From: Cellulomonas sp. S1-8 | GTDB taxonomy: Bacteria; Actinomycetota; Actinomycetes; Actinomycetales; Cellulomonadaceae | Assembly: GCF_026184235.1 (NCBI RefSeq) | Contig: NZ_CP110806.1 | Location: 2,666,001 to 2,730,000 of the forward strand | Reading direction: 5' to 3' | Length of the DNA: 64,000 bases | Part shown: in pieces, positions 8,946 through 17,368 of the stretch | How the letters are laid out: each line of letters starts with the position of its first letter | How positions within the stretch are numbered: position 1 is the first letter of the stretch | The notes under the pieces: generated by a model | Told to the model about the DNA's origin: nothing | Seen by the model: only the letters and a program-made list of their open reading frames with translations | The model's database searches: none | Made by a program: the position numbers and the translations under genes

Positions 8946-10487
8946 TCACGACCCGTCGACGCTCCAGTGCCACGGCTCCCCCGGCAGGTTCTCGAGCCCG
9001 TACGCGCCGGCGTGCTCCACCAGCCACGCGTACGCCTGCGACCCCGCGCCCAGCGTGCGACCACCCGACGTGAAGTCGACCGCCAGGCCCCGCTCGTGCC
9101 GGGACGTGCCGGGGCGCGCGGTGCTCGGCGTGCACGCCGAGGCGGGCTTGTCGTGCACGTCGGCGTCGGTGGGGCCGCAGTGGGCTCGGCGCAGCGCGAC
9201 CTGCTGCTCGGTGCTGCGCCACCCCCCGCCGTGCAGCGCGATGCCGTCCTCGCGCGCGGCGTCGACGAGCGCGTCGACGGCCTCGGCGAGGCACGGGTGG
9301 ACGCGGATGCCGCTGCGCGTGCGCACGACGTCCCCCTCGCCGACGGGCCCGTCCACGCGCGCGCAGTCCGTGGGCTGCACCCCGGTCGGGACGAGCCCCG
9401 GCGGGACGGCGAGCTGCCACAGCACCTCCCCCTGCGGGGCGACGAGCAGCACGGCGGTCTCCTCCAGCACGAGGCGCGCGCCGGGGCGCCCGCCCGTCCC
9501 GGTGCCCCACACGGGGGTCCCGGCGGCGTCGAGCAGCACGAGGTCGCCGTCGTCCTGCAGCCGGGCCGTCGCGGCGGTGTCCGTCGGCGACGTCCAGAAC
9601 GGCGTGCCGTCCCAGGTCGCGACGAGCGACCCCGCGGTGACGGCCAGCCCGAGGTGGCCCGACGGCGACCCGAGGGTCCCCGACGCGGTCAGCTCACCGC
9701 CGGGTCCCAGCGCGGCGGGGCCGATCGGTGTGCCCGCGCTCCAGACCGGGGCTCCGGACGCGTCGAGCAGCACCAGGTCGCCGTCGTCCTGCAGTGCCAG
9801 CGTCGCCGGTCCGCGCCCGGCGGTGCGGCTGCGCCACACGACGTCCCCGTCCTCGTCGACGGCCACGAGGTTGCCGTCGGCGCGCAGGTCGAGGCCCACG
9901 GCAGGGCTGGCGTCCGCCGGGGTCGCCGGCGACGGCCCCGGAGTCCACCGCACGGCGCCGTCCGGGCCGCGCAGCTCCACACCGCGATCCGGTGCGACCA
10001 GCAGCGTGTGCCGGCCGTCGGGTGACGAGAGCACGTCGCCGGCACGCAGCCGACCCGGCCCGTCGAGCGTCGAGGGCGTCAGCGCGGTCCCGCTGCTCCA
10101 CACGAGGGCGCCGGCGGCGTCCCGCACGACGACGTCGCCGTCGTCCTGCAGGTGCAGCGCCCCTCCCGAGCCGCCGGTCGCGGTGCTCCACAGCAGCGTG
10201 CCGTCGGGTGCGACGAGGCGCACGTCGCCTCCGGCGTCGGTCGTCAGCGTCGCCCCGGGCACGCCGCGCCCGGAGGACCAGCGCACGACGTCGTCGAGCC
10301 CGTACAGCCCGAGCGACCCGTCGGGCTGCACGACGAGCACGTGGGCGCCCGACGCGGCGAGCAGGGCCTGACCGGGCGCGAGCCGCTCACCCGCGCGCAG
10401 GACGTCCTCGCCCGGGCCTGCGACCGCGGGCGCGCCGCCGGCGAGCACCAGACATGCCGTGACCATCGCGACCGTGACCCGTCGCAC
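8946..10487 (-). CDS. Secreted bulb-lectin repeat protein with VanY-type D,D-carboxypeptidase domain
   Basis: Predicted exported wall enzyme, 513 residues. A signal peptide (VRRVTVAMVTACLVLAGGAPAVA) is followed by a long beta-rich region with repeated units such as LQDDGDLVLLDASGAPVW, like B-type (bulb) lectin domains. The sugar-binding motif QxDxNxVxY is mostly degenerate, with Asn kept only in the RADGNLVAVD unit. The C-terminus (about 375-513) is a VanY peptidase: SRHERGLAVDF at about 462-472 gives the SxHxxGxAxD zinc motif and EPWHW near 505 the last ligand. The open frame extends 27 codons further, but GTG 10485-10487 has a strong GGGGGGAG five bases upstream and gives a proper signal peptide. 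It lies 33 bases after the metal regulator gene on the genome but is a separate unit. Confidence 0.87.
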   Translation of the reverse strand: MRRVTVAMVTACLVLAGGAPAVAGPGEDVLRAGERLAPGQALLAASGAHVLVVQPDGSLGLYGLDDVVRWSSGRGVPGATLTTDAGGDVRLVAPDGTLLWSTATGGSGGALHLQDDGDVVVRDAAGALVWSSGTALTPSTLDGPGRLRAGDVLSSPDGRHTLLVAPDRGVELRGPDGAVRWTPGPSPATPADASPAVGLDLRADGNLVAVDEDGDVVWRSRTAGRGPATLALQDDGDLVLLDASGAPVWSAGTPIGPAALGPGGELTASGTLGSPSGHLGLAVTAGSLVATWDGTPFWTSPTDTAATARLQDDGDLVLLDAAGTPVWGTGTGGRPGARLVLEETAVLLVAPQGEVLWQLAVPPGLVPTGVQPTDCARVDGPVGEGDVVRTRSGIRVHPCLAEAVDALVDAAREDGIALHGGGWRSTEQQVALRRAHCGPTDADVHDKPASACTPSTARPGTSRHERGLAVDFTSGGRTLGAGSQAYAWLVEHAGAYGLENLPGEPWHWSVDGS

Positions 10488-10603
10488 ACGCGCTCCCCCC
10501 GGCGCACCGCGCGGCGCTCGGCCGGGCCGGGCGCGGTGCGCACTGCACCAGGCGACCATCTGTGTCACGCATGCGCAACCCTCGGGCGCGCTTTCATCCG
10601 CCG

Positions 10604-12661
10604 TCAGCCGTCCTGCGGTGCCGACCCGTCGCCGAGGGGCGCGTCCGGGGCGTCACCGGCGGTGCCGCCGGCCTCGGCGACCTCACCGTCCGCGGCAACC
10701 TCGTCGTCGCCCTGCGCGTCCGGCTCGACGACGGCCGGCCAGGGCTGCGGACGCCCGACCGTCACCGAGCGGTCCGGGGCGACACGGACCACCTGGTGGT
10801 CCACGAACCGGCGCGTCTCCGGGTCGAAGCGCAGCACCGTGAGCTCGGCGATCCCGCGCAGCGGGCCGACCGTCGGCTGGCCGAGGGTCGCGCCGGCGGT
10901 GCTCGACGAGATGAGCCGCACGCCGAGGCCGACCTGCTCGGGCCCCACGCGCCGGTGGTAGTGGCCCGAGAGCTGGGCGGGCACGCAGCCGTCGTCGAGG
11001 GCGTCGTCCCCCACGATCGGGGTGTGGATCAGCAGCAGGTCGACGGCGCCGTCGTCGCACGCGACGTCCGCGAGGCGACGTGCCATCTCGGACGGTGACT
11101 CATCGGAGCCCGAGGCCGTCCCACCGGCCCCGACGCGGGTCTCGTTCGGGTCGCTGTCACCGAGGATCCGCAGACCCGCGACGTCGACGACGCCACCGTC
11201 GAGCACGATCGCGCCGGCGCGCGCGTAGTTCGCCGTGGTCTCCGGCGAGTCGTGGTTGCCCGGCGACGTCACGAGGGGCACCCCGGGCGGCACGGCGCGC
11301 GCGAACGACGTCACGCAGTACTGCTCGACCGACGTGCCGTTCATCGTGGTGTCGCCGGCGTCGAGCACGACGTCGGCGCCCGCCAACCGCGCGAGCGTGC
11401 CGATGAGCGGCGCCATCCCGACGTTGCAGTGCAGGTCCGTCACCAGGACGAGCACGACGGGATCGACCTGCGGGGTCGGCGAGGCCGTGGCGGTGGACGA
11501 CGTCGTCGGGTCCGGGGTCGTCGTCGGGTCGAGGGTCGTCGTCGGGTCGAGGGTCGTCGTCGGGTCGAGGGTCGTCGTCGGGTCCGGGGCGACGTCGGCG
11601 TCGTCCTGCTCGCCGCCCCCGACGCCGAGGGCGGTCGCGGCGGGGTCGGTCGCGGCGGGGTCGGTCGCGGCGGGGTCGGCGTCGGCTTCGGCCTCGCGCT
11701 CCGCGAGCCGCGCGGCCGCGCGCTCGGCCGCCTCCTGCCGTGCGGCCTCCAGCGCGAGCTGCTCCTCGTCGGCCTCCCACTCCTGCCACGCGACGACGAG
11801 CGCGTCGTCGGCGGTGCGGTAGAACTCCTCGTTCTCGCGCCAGACGTCCAGGGCGTAGGAGCCGTACGTGTCGATGACGCCGCCGAGCCGGCCCGTGACG
11901 CGGGCGCCCTCGAGCGGCGTGCCGTCGAACACGGCGGACGACAGCTGGTCGGGCGCCGGGCGGTCACCCGGCGCGACGCTCGACGTCAGCACGGTGGCGC
12001 CGACGACGACCGCCAGCACGCCGGCCGTCAGAGGACGCGCGCGCGGCTGCAGGGCCGCCAGCAGGTCGCGCCGCCGGGCCGCGCCGAGCAGCGACCGGAC
12101 GGTCCACCACCCCGCGACGAGGACGACCAACGCGACGGCCGAGCGCAGCAGGGCGTTGCTCACGAGCGCGAACGCGACGTCCTGGGCCGCGGCGGCGGGG
12201 CCGGAGAAGAACGACACGTAGGCCGTCAGGTCCTCGCTGAGCGCCTGGAGGGTCCGCGCCTGGCCGAGCTCCGTCACGCTCGCGGGGATCTCCCCGACCG
12301 TGGCGTGCAGCCCGAGCGTCAGAGGCAGCGGCGAGTCGATCTCCAGGGTGCCCAGGGGGCCGAAGTCGATCGTGACGATGGCGTCCGTGGTGACGTCGTA
12401 CCGGGTGACGTGGGGCCCGAGGGCGCCCTGCACCGACGCCGTCGTCACACCGAACCCGACGGACACGACGACCGCGGCGACGGAGAGCGCCACCACCGAC
12501 CACCAGCCGTGCCGGGGCCGCCACGCGCGCACGGCCCGCACGGCACGACCCGTCCGGAGGCGAGCCCCCGCGACGCGCGCACGCAGCGCAGGGCGACCGT
12601 CCGACGAGCCTCGGTGCTCGGCCGGGCCGGGCAGCGGCACGTCTCTGGTCGGGTCCTCCAT
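10604..12661 (-). CDS. Membrane metallophosphoesterase
   Basis: A 685-residue predicted membrane phosphoesterase. Hydrophobic helices near 52-75, 165-185 and 205-225 anchor an outer region that contains an alanine/glutamate-rich stretch, a low-complexity Asp-Pro-Thr-Thr linker (about 355-390) and a C-terminal calcineurin-like domain from about 400. All metal-site blocks are present: TDLHC, DAGDTT, SPGNHDS, LLIHTP and SGHYHR. The substrate is unknown. The linker is encoded by 15- and 18-base tandem repeats. TAGGCT nine bases before the ATG and a G5 run just before it could both serve initiation. It lies downstream of the oxidoreductase gene, separated by a hairpin. Confidence 0.85.
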   Translation of the reverse strand: MEDPTRDVPLPGPAEHRGSSDGRPALRARVAGARLRTGRAVRAVRAWRPRHGWWSVVALSVAAVVVSVGFGVTTASVQGALGPHVTRYDVTTDAIVTIDFGPLGTLEIDSPLPLTLGLHATVGEIPASVTELGQARTLQALSEDLTAYVSFFSGPAAAAQDVAFALVSNALLRSAVALVVLVAGWWTVRSLLGAARRRDLLAALQPRARPLTAGVLAVVVGATVLTSSVAPGDRPAPDQLSSAVFDGTPLEGARVTGRLGGVIDTYGSYALDVWRENEEFYRTADDALVVAWQEWEADEEQLALEAARQEAAERAAARLAEREAEADADPAATDPAATDPAATALGVGGGEQDDADVAPDPTTTLDPTTTLDPTTTLDPTTTPDPTTSSTATASPTPQVDPVVLVLVTDLHCNVGMAPLIGTLARLAGADVVLDAGDTTMNGTSVEQYCVTSFARAVPPGVPLVTSPGNHDSPETTANYARAGAIVLDGGVVDVAGLRILGDSDPNETRVGAGGTASGSDESPSEMARRLADVACDDGAVDLLLIHTPIVGDDALDDGCVPAQLSGHYHRRVGPEQVGLGVRLISSSTAGATLGQPTVGPLRGIAELTVLRFDPETRRFVDHQVVRVAPDRSVTVGRPQPWPAVVEPDAQGDDEVAADGEVAEAGGTAGDAPDAPLGDGSAPQDG
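11499..11588 (+). repeat. 18-bp tandem repeat, five units
   Basis: Unit GTCGTCGTCGGGTCGAGG, perfect in the three units 11517-11570 and degenerate at each end. On the coding strand it specifies TTLDPT-type hexapeptides in the linker of the metallophosphoesterase. Because 18 is divisible by three, copy-number change alters linker length without shifting frame. Confidence 0.85.
11633..11677 (+). repeat. 15-bp tandem repeat, three perfect units
   Basis: Unit GGTCGCGGCGGGGTC three times, encoding repeated TDPAA pentapeptides just before the threonine-rich linker of the same protein. Confidence 0.85.
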
Positions 12662-12677
12662 CGCCCCCAGAGCCTAG

Positions 12678-12703
12678 ACGCGCGCCGCAGCGGCGGCGCG
12701 CGT
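12678..12703 (-). terminator. Hairpin after the oxidoreductase gene
   Basis: Eleven-base stem (ACGCGCGCCGC / GCGGCGCGCGT) with a four-base loop, starting at the stop codon of the oxidoreductase gene and ending just before the metallophosphoesterase promoter region. There is no T tract, as is common in this phylum. Confidence 0.5.
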
Positions 12704-13494
12704 CAGGCGAGCGAGTCGCGCCACCTCACCCAGGCGGCGGCCTGCGACAGGTCGTAGTCCGGCCCGCTCGTGCCGACGGTGAACAGCCGCACGCCCGCGG
12801 CCAGCAGCTCCGCACCGACCTGTGCGGGGTCGGACCCGTCGACGCCGAGAGACCGCGTCACCAGCGACGCCGTGTCGCGTCCGACGGCCACCCCGTGCTC
12901 GTCGAGGATGCCGCTCTTGCGCCGCAGCGTCTCGACGTCGCCGAACGTGTGCCAGACGTCGGCGTGCTCCGCCACGATGCGCAGCGTCTTGCGCTCACCG
13001 CCGCCGCCGATCATCACCGGGATGTCGCGCGTCGGCACCGGGTTCGACGCGGCCCACCGCGCGCGGATGCGGGGCATCGCCTGCGCCAGGTCCGCGATCC
13101 GCGATCCCGCGGTGCCGAAGTCGTACCCGTACTCGGTGTAGTCCCGCTCGAACCAGCCCGCACCGATGCCGAGGATCAGCCGACCGCCGCTGATGTGGTC
13201 GACGGTCCGTGCCATGTCCGCCAGCAGCTCGGGGTTGCGGTAGGAGTTGCAGGTCACCAGCGCGCCGATCTCGACGCGGCTGGTCTGCTCCGCCCACGCG
13301 CCGAGCATCGTCCAGCACTCGAAGTGCTTGCCGTCGGGCTCCCCGCTCAGGGGGAAGAAGTGGTCCCAGTTGAACACCACGTCGACGCCGAGGTCCTCCG
13401 CGCGGCGCACCGCGTCACGGATCTGACCGTAGTCGGCGTGCTGGGGCTGGATCTGGACGCCGACGCGCACGCCGGTCGTGGGGCTCTCGGTCAC
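12703..13494 (-). CDS. LLM-class F420-dependent oxidoreductase
   Basis: A luciferase-like TIM-barrel oxidoreductase, 263 residues. It shows VGVQIQPQHADYGQIRDAV at the N-terminus, VFNWDHFFPL, EIGALVTCNSYRNPELLADM and GGRLILGIGAGWFERDYTEYG, the usual signature of F420-dependent family members in actinobacteria. The substrate cannot be told. The GTG start at 13492-13494 follows TAGCGT and six bases. It is a single gene, followed by a hairpin. Confidence 0.9.
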   Translation of the reverse strand: MTESPTTGVRVGVQIQPQHADYGQIRDAVRRAEDLGVDVVFNWDHFFPLSGEPDGKHFECWTMLGAWAEQTSRVEIGALVTCNSYRNPELLADMARTVDHISGGRLILGIGAGWFERDYTEYGYDFGTAGSRIADLAQAMPRIRARWAASNPVPTRDIPVMIGGGGERKTLRIVAEHADVWHTFGDVETLRRKSGILDEHGVAVGRDTASLVTRSLGVDGSDPAQVGAELLAAGVRLFTVGTSGPDYDLSQAAAWVRWRDSLA

Positions 13495-13500
13495 CCGTCC

Positions 13501-13506
13501 ACGCTA
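13501..13506 (-). promoter_or_regulatory. -10 hexamer of the oxidoreductase gene, leaderless type
   Basis: TAGCGT followed by six bases and GTG 13492-13494. Confidence 0.5.
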
Positions 13507-13520
13507 GCGGCCCCGCGCGC

Positions 13521-15311
13521 TCACTGGTACGTGACGAGGTCCGGCACGGGCTGCACCTGGTAGGTCTGCACGGGGTCGAGCATGGGGACGTCCTCGTCGT
13601 AGAAGTTCTTCCACCCCCAGTGCACGGGGGGTGCGCCGTTGCGCAGCGCCTGCCACGTCCCGGCCTTCGCGGGCTGGCTGCCCTGCCCGTCGACGTGGAT
13701 CAGCGGCGCGAGCTCCTCGTGGGACGTGTCGAGACGCTCGCGCTCGCCGATCATGCGCAGCGAGAACTGGTGCAGGACGAACATCTTCTGGGGCAGCTGC
13801 CGCTCGCGCGTGAGCTGCGCGAGCCACGCGGCCGTCGCGTTGACCTCGTCGATCCCGACGGTGCCGATCTGCCGCAGGTGCACCTGGTCGGGCGCGAGGC
13901 GCCACTCGGGGTCCAGGGCGAGGCCGACGTGCGGCAGCGCCAGCAGCTCGGTGTAGGCCTGGGCCTGCGTGACGAAGTCCGTGCGACCCGGCTGCAGGTC
14001 GAGCACCACGTACTGACCCGCGGCACCCGCGGCGTCCACCAGCGGGCGCAGGTCCTCGACCGCCCGGCGACGCGAGTAGCTGCCGTCGGGCTCGGCGCCC
14101 GCGGACGCGACGGTCGCGATGATCTCGACCGCCGGGACGACCGTGTCCGACGTGAGCCCCCGGTAGGGCGCCGCGTGCTGCTCGGCGCGCGCGATCGTCG
14201 CGGGCACGTCCTGCTCGCCCAGCACGCCCAGCGACGCCGTCCCGGGGGTTCCGTACAGCGCCACGTACTTCTTGCCGGGCAGCCCGGCCACGGTCGGGAA
14301 CACGAGCTGACCGCCGCCCGGCAGCTCGACGCCCGTGCGCGCGGTCGCGACACGGGCGGCCAGCTGCTCGGGCGCACCGAACGTCCCCCCGTACCCGAGG
14401 ACCGCCCCCGGCGCGGCCGCCGCGAGCGCCTGCACGGACGCCGACGTCGCGCGCGGGTCCCCACCGGGCACGTCGAGGACCTCGACGCCGAACGCGCGCA
14501 GCGTCGCGGCGGCGGCGAGCGGGACGGGCGCGTCCGCGAGCGCGAGGACACCGTCGGCGGTCGTGGGCGTGGTGGGCGGGAGCGTCACGCCCGCTGCTGC
14601 CGGGGTGGTCGGGTCGCCGGTCGGCGACGGGTCGCCGGTCGGCGACGGGTCGTCGGTCGGCACCGGGTCGCCCGTCGGCACGGGGTCTGCGGTCGGCGCA
14701 GCGCCCTGCGCGACGAGCACGGCCGGCGCGGGTCCGGTCAGCGCCCGCACGGCCGCCGCCTCGCCGCCGGGTGCGACGTCGGTCGTCTCCCCGAGCTCGT
14801 GCCCGGTGGCGTCCTGCAGCGTGTCGGCGTCGGCACCGGCCGCCACGGCCACCGTGCCGACCCCCGCGGGGACCGCGTCCGCCGGCACGTCACCGACGAC
14901 GAGGACGTGCTCCGTCCCGAGCCGGTCGAGCTCGCCCGCGACGTCGACGCCGCCACCGGCCAGCAGCACCGGCGCGCCCACGGCGACGGCGGCGCTCGCG
15001 GCGGTCAACGTACCCGCGACGTCGCCGACCGCCGCGACGACCACCACGGGCGCGGACGTGAGCAGGGTGGTCGACGTCGTCAGCGCCGCGTGCGCGTCGT
15101 CACCCGTGACGACCGTCGCGGGCGCCGGCGACGCGGCCACCACGGCGGTCAGCGGCTCGGGCGTCGGGGACGGCCTGGGGGTCGCGGAAGTCGCGGACGT
15201 CGCCGCCTCCGGGGTGCCCCACGTGCACCCGCCGAGCAGCGCGACGACCAGCAGCGCGCTGCCCCACCGGGCGCGCAGCCGCACCCTGCGGACGTCCCTC
15301 GACACGTGCAC
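13521..15311 (-). CDS. Lipoprotein with CWB2-like N-terminal region, function unknown
   Basis: Predicted exported lipoprotein of 596 residues. A positively charged start is followed by a lipobox, VVALLGGC, with the acylated Cys near residue 26. The first half has units resembling cell-wall-binding repeat 2 (SAAVAVGAPVLLAGGG, HVLVVGDVP) interrupted by a proline/threonine/aspartate linker of hexapeptide repeats. The second half (from about 385) looks like an alpha/beta barrel fold with VVPAVEIIATVAS, YVVLDLQPGR, LALDPEWRL and MFVLHQFS; a glycosidase-like role is possible but not shown. The frame extends upstream, but GTG 15309-15311 has GGGAGG five bases before it and gives a clean signal sequence. 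I do not recognise a named family for the whole protein. Confidence 0.75.
   Translation of the reverse strand: MHVSRDVRRVRLRARWGSALLVVALLGGCTWGTPEAATSATSATPRPSPTPEPLTAVVAASPAPATVVTGDDAHAALTTSTTLLTSAPVVVVAAVGDVAGTLTAASAAVAVGAPVLLAGGGVDVAGELDRLGTEHVLVVGDVPADAVPAGVGTVAVAAGADADTLQDATGHELGETTDVAPGGEAAAVRALTGPAPAVLVAQGAAPTADPVPTGDPVPTDDPSPTGDPSPTGDPTTPAAAGVTLPPTTPTTADGVLALADAPVPLAAAATLRAFGVEVLDVPGGDPRATSASVQALAAAAPGAVLGYGGTFGAPEQLAARVATARTGVELPGGGQLVFPTVAGLPGKKYVALYGTPGTASLGVLGEQDVPATIARAEQHAAPYRGLTSDTVVPAVEIIATVASAGAEPDGSYSRRRAVEDLRPLVDAAGAAGQYVVLDLQPGRTDFVTQAQAYTELLALPHVGLALDPEWRLAPDQVHLRQIGTVGIDEVNATAAWLAQLTRERQLPQKMFVLHQFSLRMIGERERLDTSHEELAPLIHVDGQGSQPAKAGTWQALRNGAPPVHWGWKNFYDEDVPMLDPVQTYQVQPVPDLVTYQ
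14611..14700 (+). repeat. 18-bp tandem repeat, five units
   Basis: Units close to GGGTCGCCGGTCGGCGAC; the first two are identical. They encode the PTGDPS/PTGDPV hexapeptides of the lipoprotein linker. They are in frame, so length can vary without frameshift. Confidence 0.8.
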
Positions 15312-15481
15312 GCGTACCTCCCGGCGATCGGACGGCGCAGCGCCGCAGGCTCGCCACTGTAGGCAGGTCCGCCGGGGCCCGCCCGGCACGAAGCGGCGCA
15401 CTCCCGGACAGATCCCCGCGCCGCGGTGCCGTCCGCGCACTCCGACCTGCGGGGACGCGGCCGAAGAGGCATCATCCGACG

Positions 15482-16546
15482 ATGGACCAGTCCCCCGGAA
15501 CGCCGGCCCCCGACGGCACCACCGCGCACGACCGACCCGGCGTCTACTCCACGCCCGGTGCGGAGTTCGAACGGGACAGCCGCTACCTGACCACCCGCAT
15601 CACCGCGGACGGCCGCGACGGCTGGGCCGTCGAGCCCGGCCGCTACCGCCTCGTCGTGTCGCGTGCGTGCCCCTGGGCCAGCCGTGCGGTCGTCGTGCGC
15701 CGCCTGCTGGGCCTGGAGGACGCGCTGTCGATGGGCATCTGCGGCCCCACCCACGACGAACGCTCGTGGACCTTCGACCTCGATCCGGGTGGCGTCGACC
15801 CCGTCCTGGGGATCGAGCGGCTGCGCGACGCCTACCTGCGGCGGGACCCCGACTACTCCCGGGGCATCACCGTGCCCGCGATCGTCGACGTGCCGTCGGG
15901 TGCGGTCGTCACCAACGACTTCTCGCAGATGACGCTGGACCTGTCGACGCAGTGGACCGCTCACCACCGGCCCGGCGCGCCCGACCTGTACCCCGAGGCG
16001 ATGCGCGGCGAGATCGACGAGGTCGCCGCGGAGATCTACCGCGACGTCAACAACGGCGTGTACCGGTGCGGGTTCGCCGGCTCGCAGCGGGCGTACGACC
16101 GCGCGTACGACCGCCTGTTCGCCGCGCTCGACCGCCTCGAGGAGCGCCTGACCGCTCGGCGCTACCTCGTCGGCGACACGATCACCGAGGCCGACGTGCG
16201 GCTGTTCACCACGCTCGTACGGTTCGACGTCGTCTACCACGGGCACTTCAAGTGCAACCGCCACCGGCTGACGGAGATGCCGGCGCTGTGGGCGTACGCG
16301 CGCGACCTGTTCCAGACCCCCGGCTTCGGCGACACCGTGGACTTCGTGCACGTCAAGCAGCACTACTACGGGGTCCACCGCGACATCAACCCGTCCGGGA
16401 TCGTGCCGCGCGGCCCCGAGCTGCACGGGTGGCTGACCCCGCACGGCCGCCAGGCGCTGGGCGGGCGGCCGTTCGGCGACGGGACGCCGCCCGGTCCCGT
16501 CCGCGACGACGAGCGCGTGCCGGAGGGCCACGGGGCCACGGGCTGA
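15482..16546 (+). CDS. Xi-class glutathione S-transferase-like hydroquinone reductase
   Basis: A 354-residue protein of the glutathionyl-hydroquinone reductase (YqjG/ECM4) family. The catalytic Cys is in RACPWASRAVVVRRLLGLED at about residues 60-79, followed by the family's long insert and NDFSQMTLDL and by ADVRLFTTLVRFDVVYHGHFKCN in the C-terminal helical domain. Actinobacteria of this type generally make mycothiol rather than glutathione, so the physiological thiol is probably mycothiol; that is inference. CATCAT lies six bases before the ATG, a weaker version of the leaderless pattern. It converges with the CYTH gene. Confidence 0.9.
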   Translation: MDQSPGTPAPDGTTAHDRPGVYSTPGAEFERDSRYLTTRITADGRDGWAVEPGRYRLVVSRACPWASRAVVVRRLLGLEDALSMGICGPTHDERSWTFDLDPGGVDPVLGIERLRDAYLRRDPDYSRGITVPAIVDVPSGAVVTNDFSQMTLDLSTQWTAHHRPGAPDLYPEAMRGEIDEVAAEIYRDVNNGVYRCGFAGSQRAYDRAYDRLFAALDRLEERLTARRYLVGDTITEADVRLFTTLVRFDVVYHGHFKCNRHRLTEMPALWAYARDLFQTPGFGDTVDFVHVKQHYYGVHRDINPSGIVPRGPELHGWLTPHGRQALGGRPFGDGTPPGPVRDDERVPEGHGATG

Positions 16547-16566
16547 GTCGCCTGCTCCGCCGCGCC

Positions 16567-16604
16567 GGTCAGATCCTGGTCAGATGCCGGTCAGATCCCG
16601 GTCA
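16567..16604 (+). repeat. 11-bp tandem repeat placing stops in three frames
   Basis: GGTCAGATCCT, GGTCAGATGCC, GGTCAGATCCC and a partial GGTCA. Read on the minus strand, each unit carries a TGA, and because the period is 11 the three TGAs fall in all three frames. The first (16591-16593) is the stop of the CYTH gene. Confidence 0.85.
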
Positions 16605-17223
16605 TGCGGTGGTCGCGGCCGAATCCGGGAAGGAACTGCGGCCCACGGCGCGCGAACTCGGCCTCCCATGCCGCGGCCCAGCGCACGTACGGCGTGTGGG
16701 CCAGACCGTCGTTCGCGAAGCGCGGGTCGGTCGTCACCTCGGTCACGCAGAAGTCGGGGATGGCCAGGTCCGTGACCGGTCCCCCGCGCTCGACCTCGGC
16801 CACGACGAGCGGCGCGTTCGCCCCCGCGAACACGTCGACCACCCAGCCGTCCTCCCCCAGCCAGACCGAGTGGCGCAGCTTGGCGACGCGCTCGCCGCCG
16901 CGGCGCACCATCTCGACGCCCACCAGCGGGTCGATCTCCCGCTCCGCCTCGTAGCGCGTGCCGGCGTTCATCGGGCCCTTGACGGTGACCGCGCAGAAGT
17001 CGACCCGGTCGGCGTACCGCTCGAGCAGCGTCAGCTCGTCGTCGCGGACGTCGACACGGGAGACGGCCGACACCTGGGCGCGCACGCGCAGCGCGAACCC
17101 CTCGTCGGCCAGGTAGTAGCTCTGCACGATGAGCGCAGGGGCCGCGTCGAGCAGCTCGGTGGGCACGCCGCGCGCGACGAACCGACGCTCGAACTCGAAG
17201 TCCCCGTACCCGGTGTCGCTCAT
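16591..17223 (-). CDS. CYTH domain protein
   Basis: A 210-residue member of the CYTH/triphosphate-tunnel superfamily, which acts on triphosphates, adenylates or related compounds with metal ions. The N-terminal ExExK signature appears as EFERR (FEFERRFVARG), with Arg in place of Lys. Further tunnel-strand motifs follow: ALRVRAQ, CAVTVKGPMN, YEAEREID, LRHSVWLGEDGWVVDVF, VVAEVE. The frame runs further upstream, but ATG 17221-17223 gives the normal family N-terminus. TACCGT at 17265-17270 may be the -10 box, giving a short leader. Substrate unknown. Confidence 0.85.
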   Translation of the reverse strand: MSDTGYGDFEFERRFVARGVPTELLDAAPALIVQSYYLADEGFALRVRAQVSAVSRVDVRDDELTLLERYADRVDFCAVTVKGPMNAGTRYEAEREIDPLVGVEMVRRGGERVAKLRHSVWLGEDGWVVDVFAGANAPLVVAEVERGGPVTDLAIPDFCVTEVTTDPRFANDGLAHTPYVRWAAAWEAEFARRGPQFLPGFGRDHRMTGI

Positions 17224-17368
17224 CGTCGTCCGCCCGTCCGACGGCCCCTCGGCCGTCCGGACCCACGGTACCCACCCGCGACCGTACCGACCTGCTCGAC
17301 CTGCAGCTCTCCACCTGGAGCGACTGACCTGCGGACACGGGACGCCACCGCGTGGGACAGTGCTGGGC

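Noticed and set aside
11499..11677. Repeat clusters as possible CRISPR arrays
   Set aside because: Units of 15-18 bases are directly adjacent with no unique spacers and encode in-frame linker peptides. No cas genes are present.
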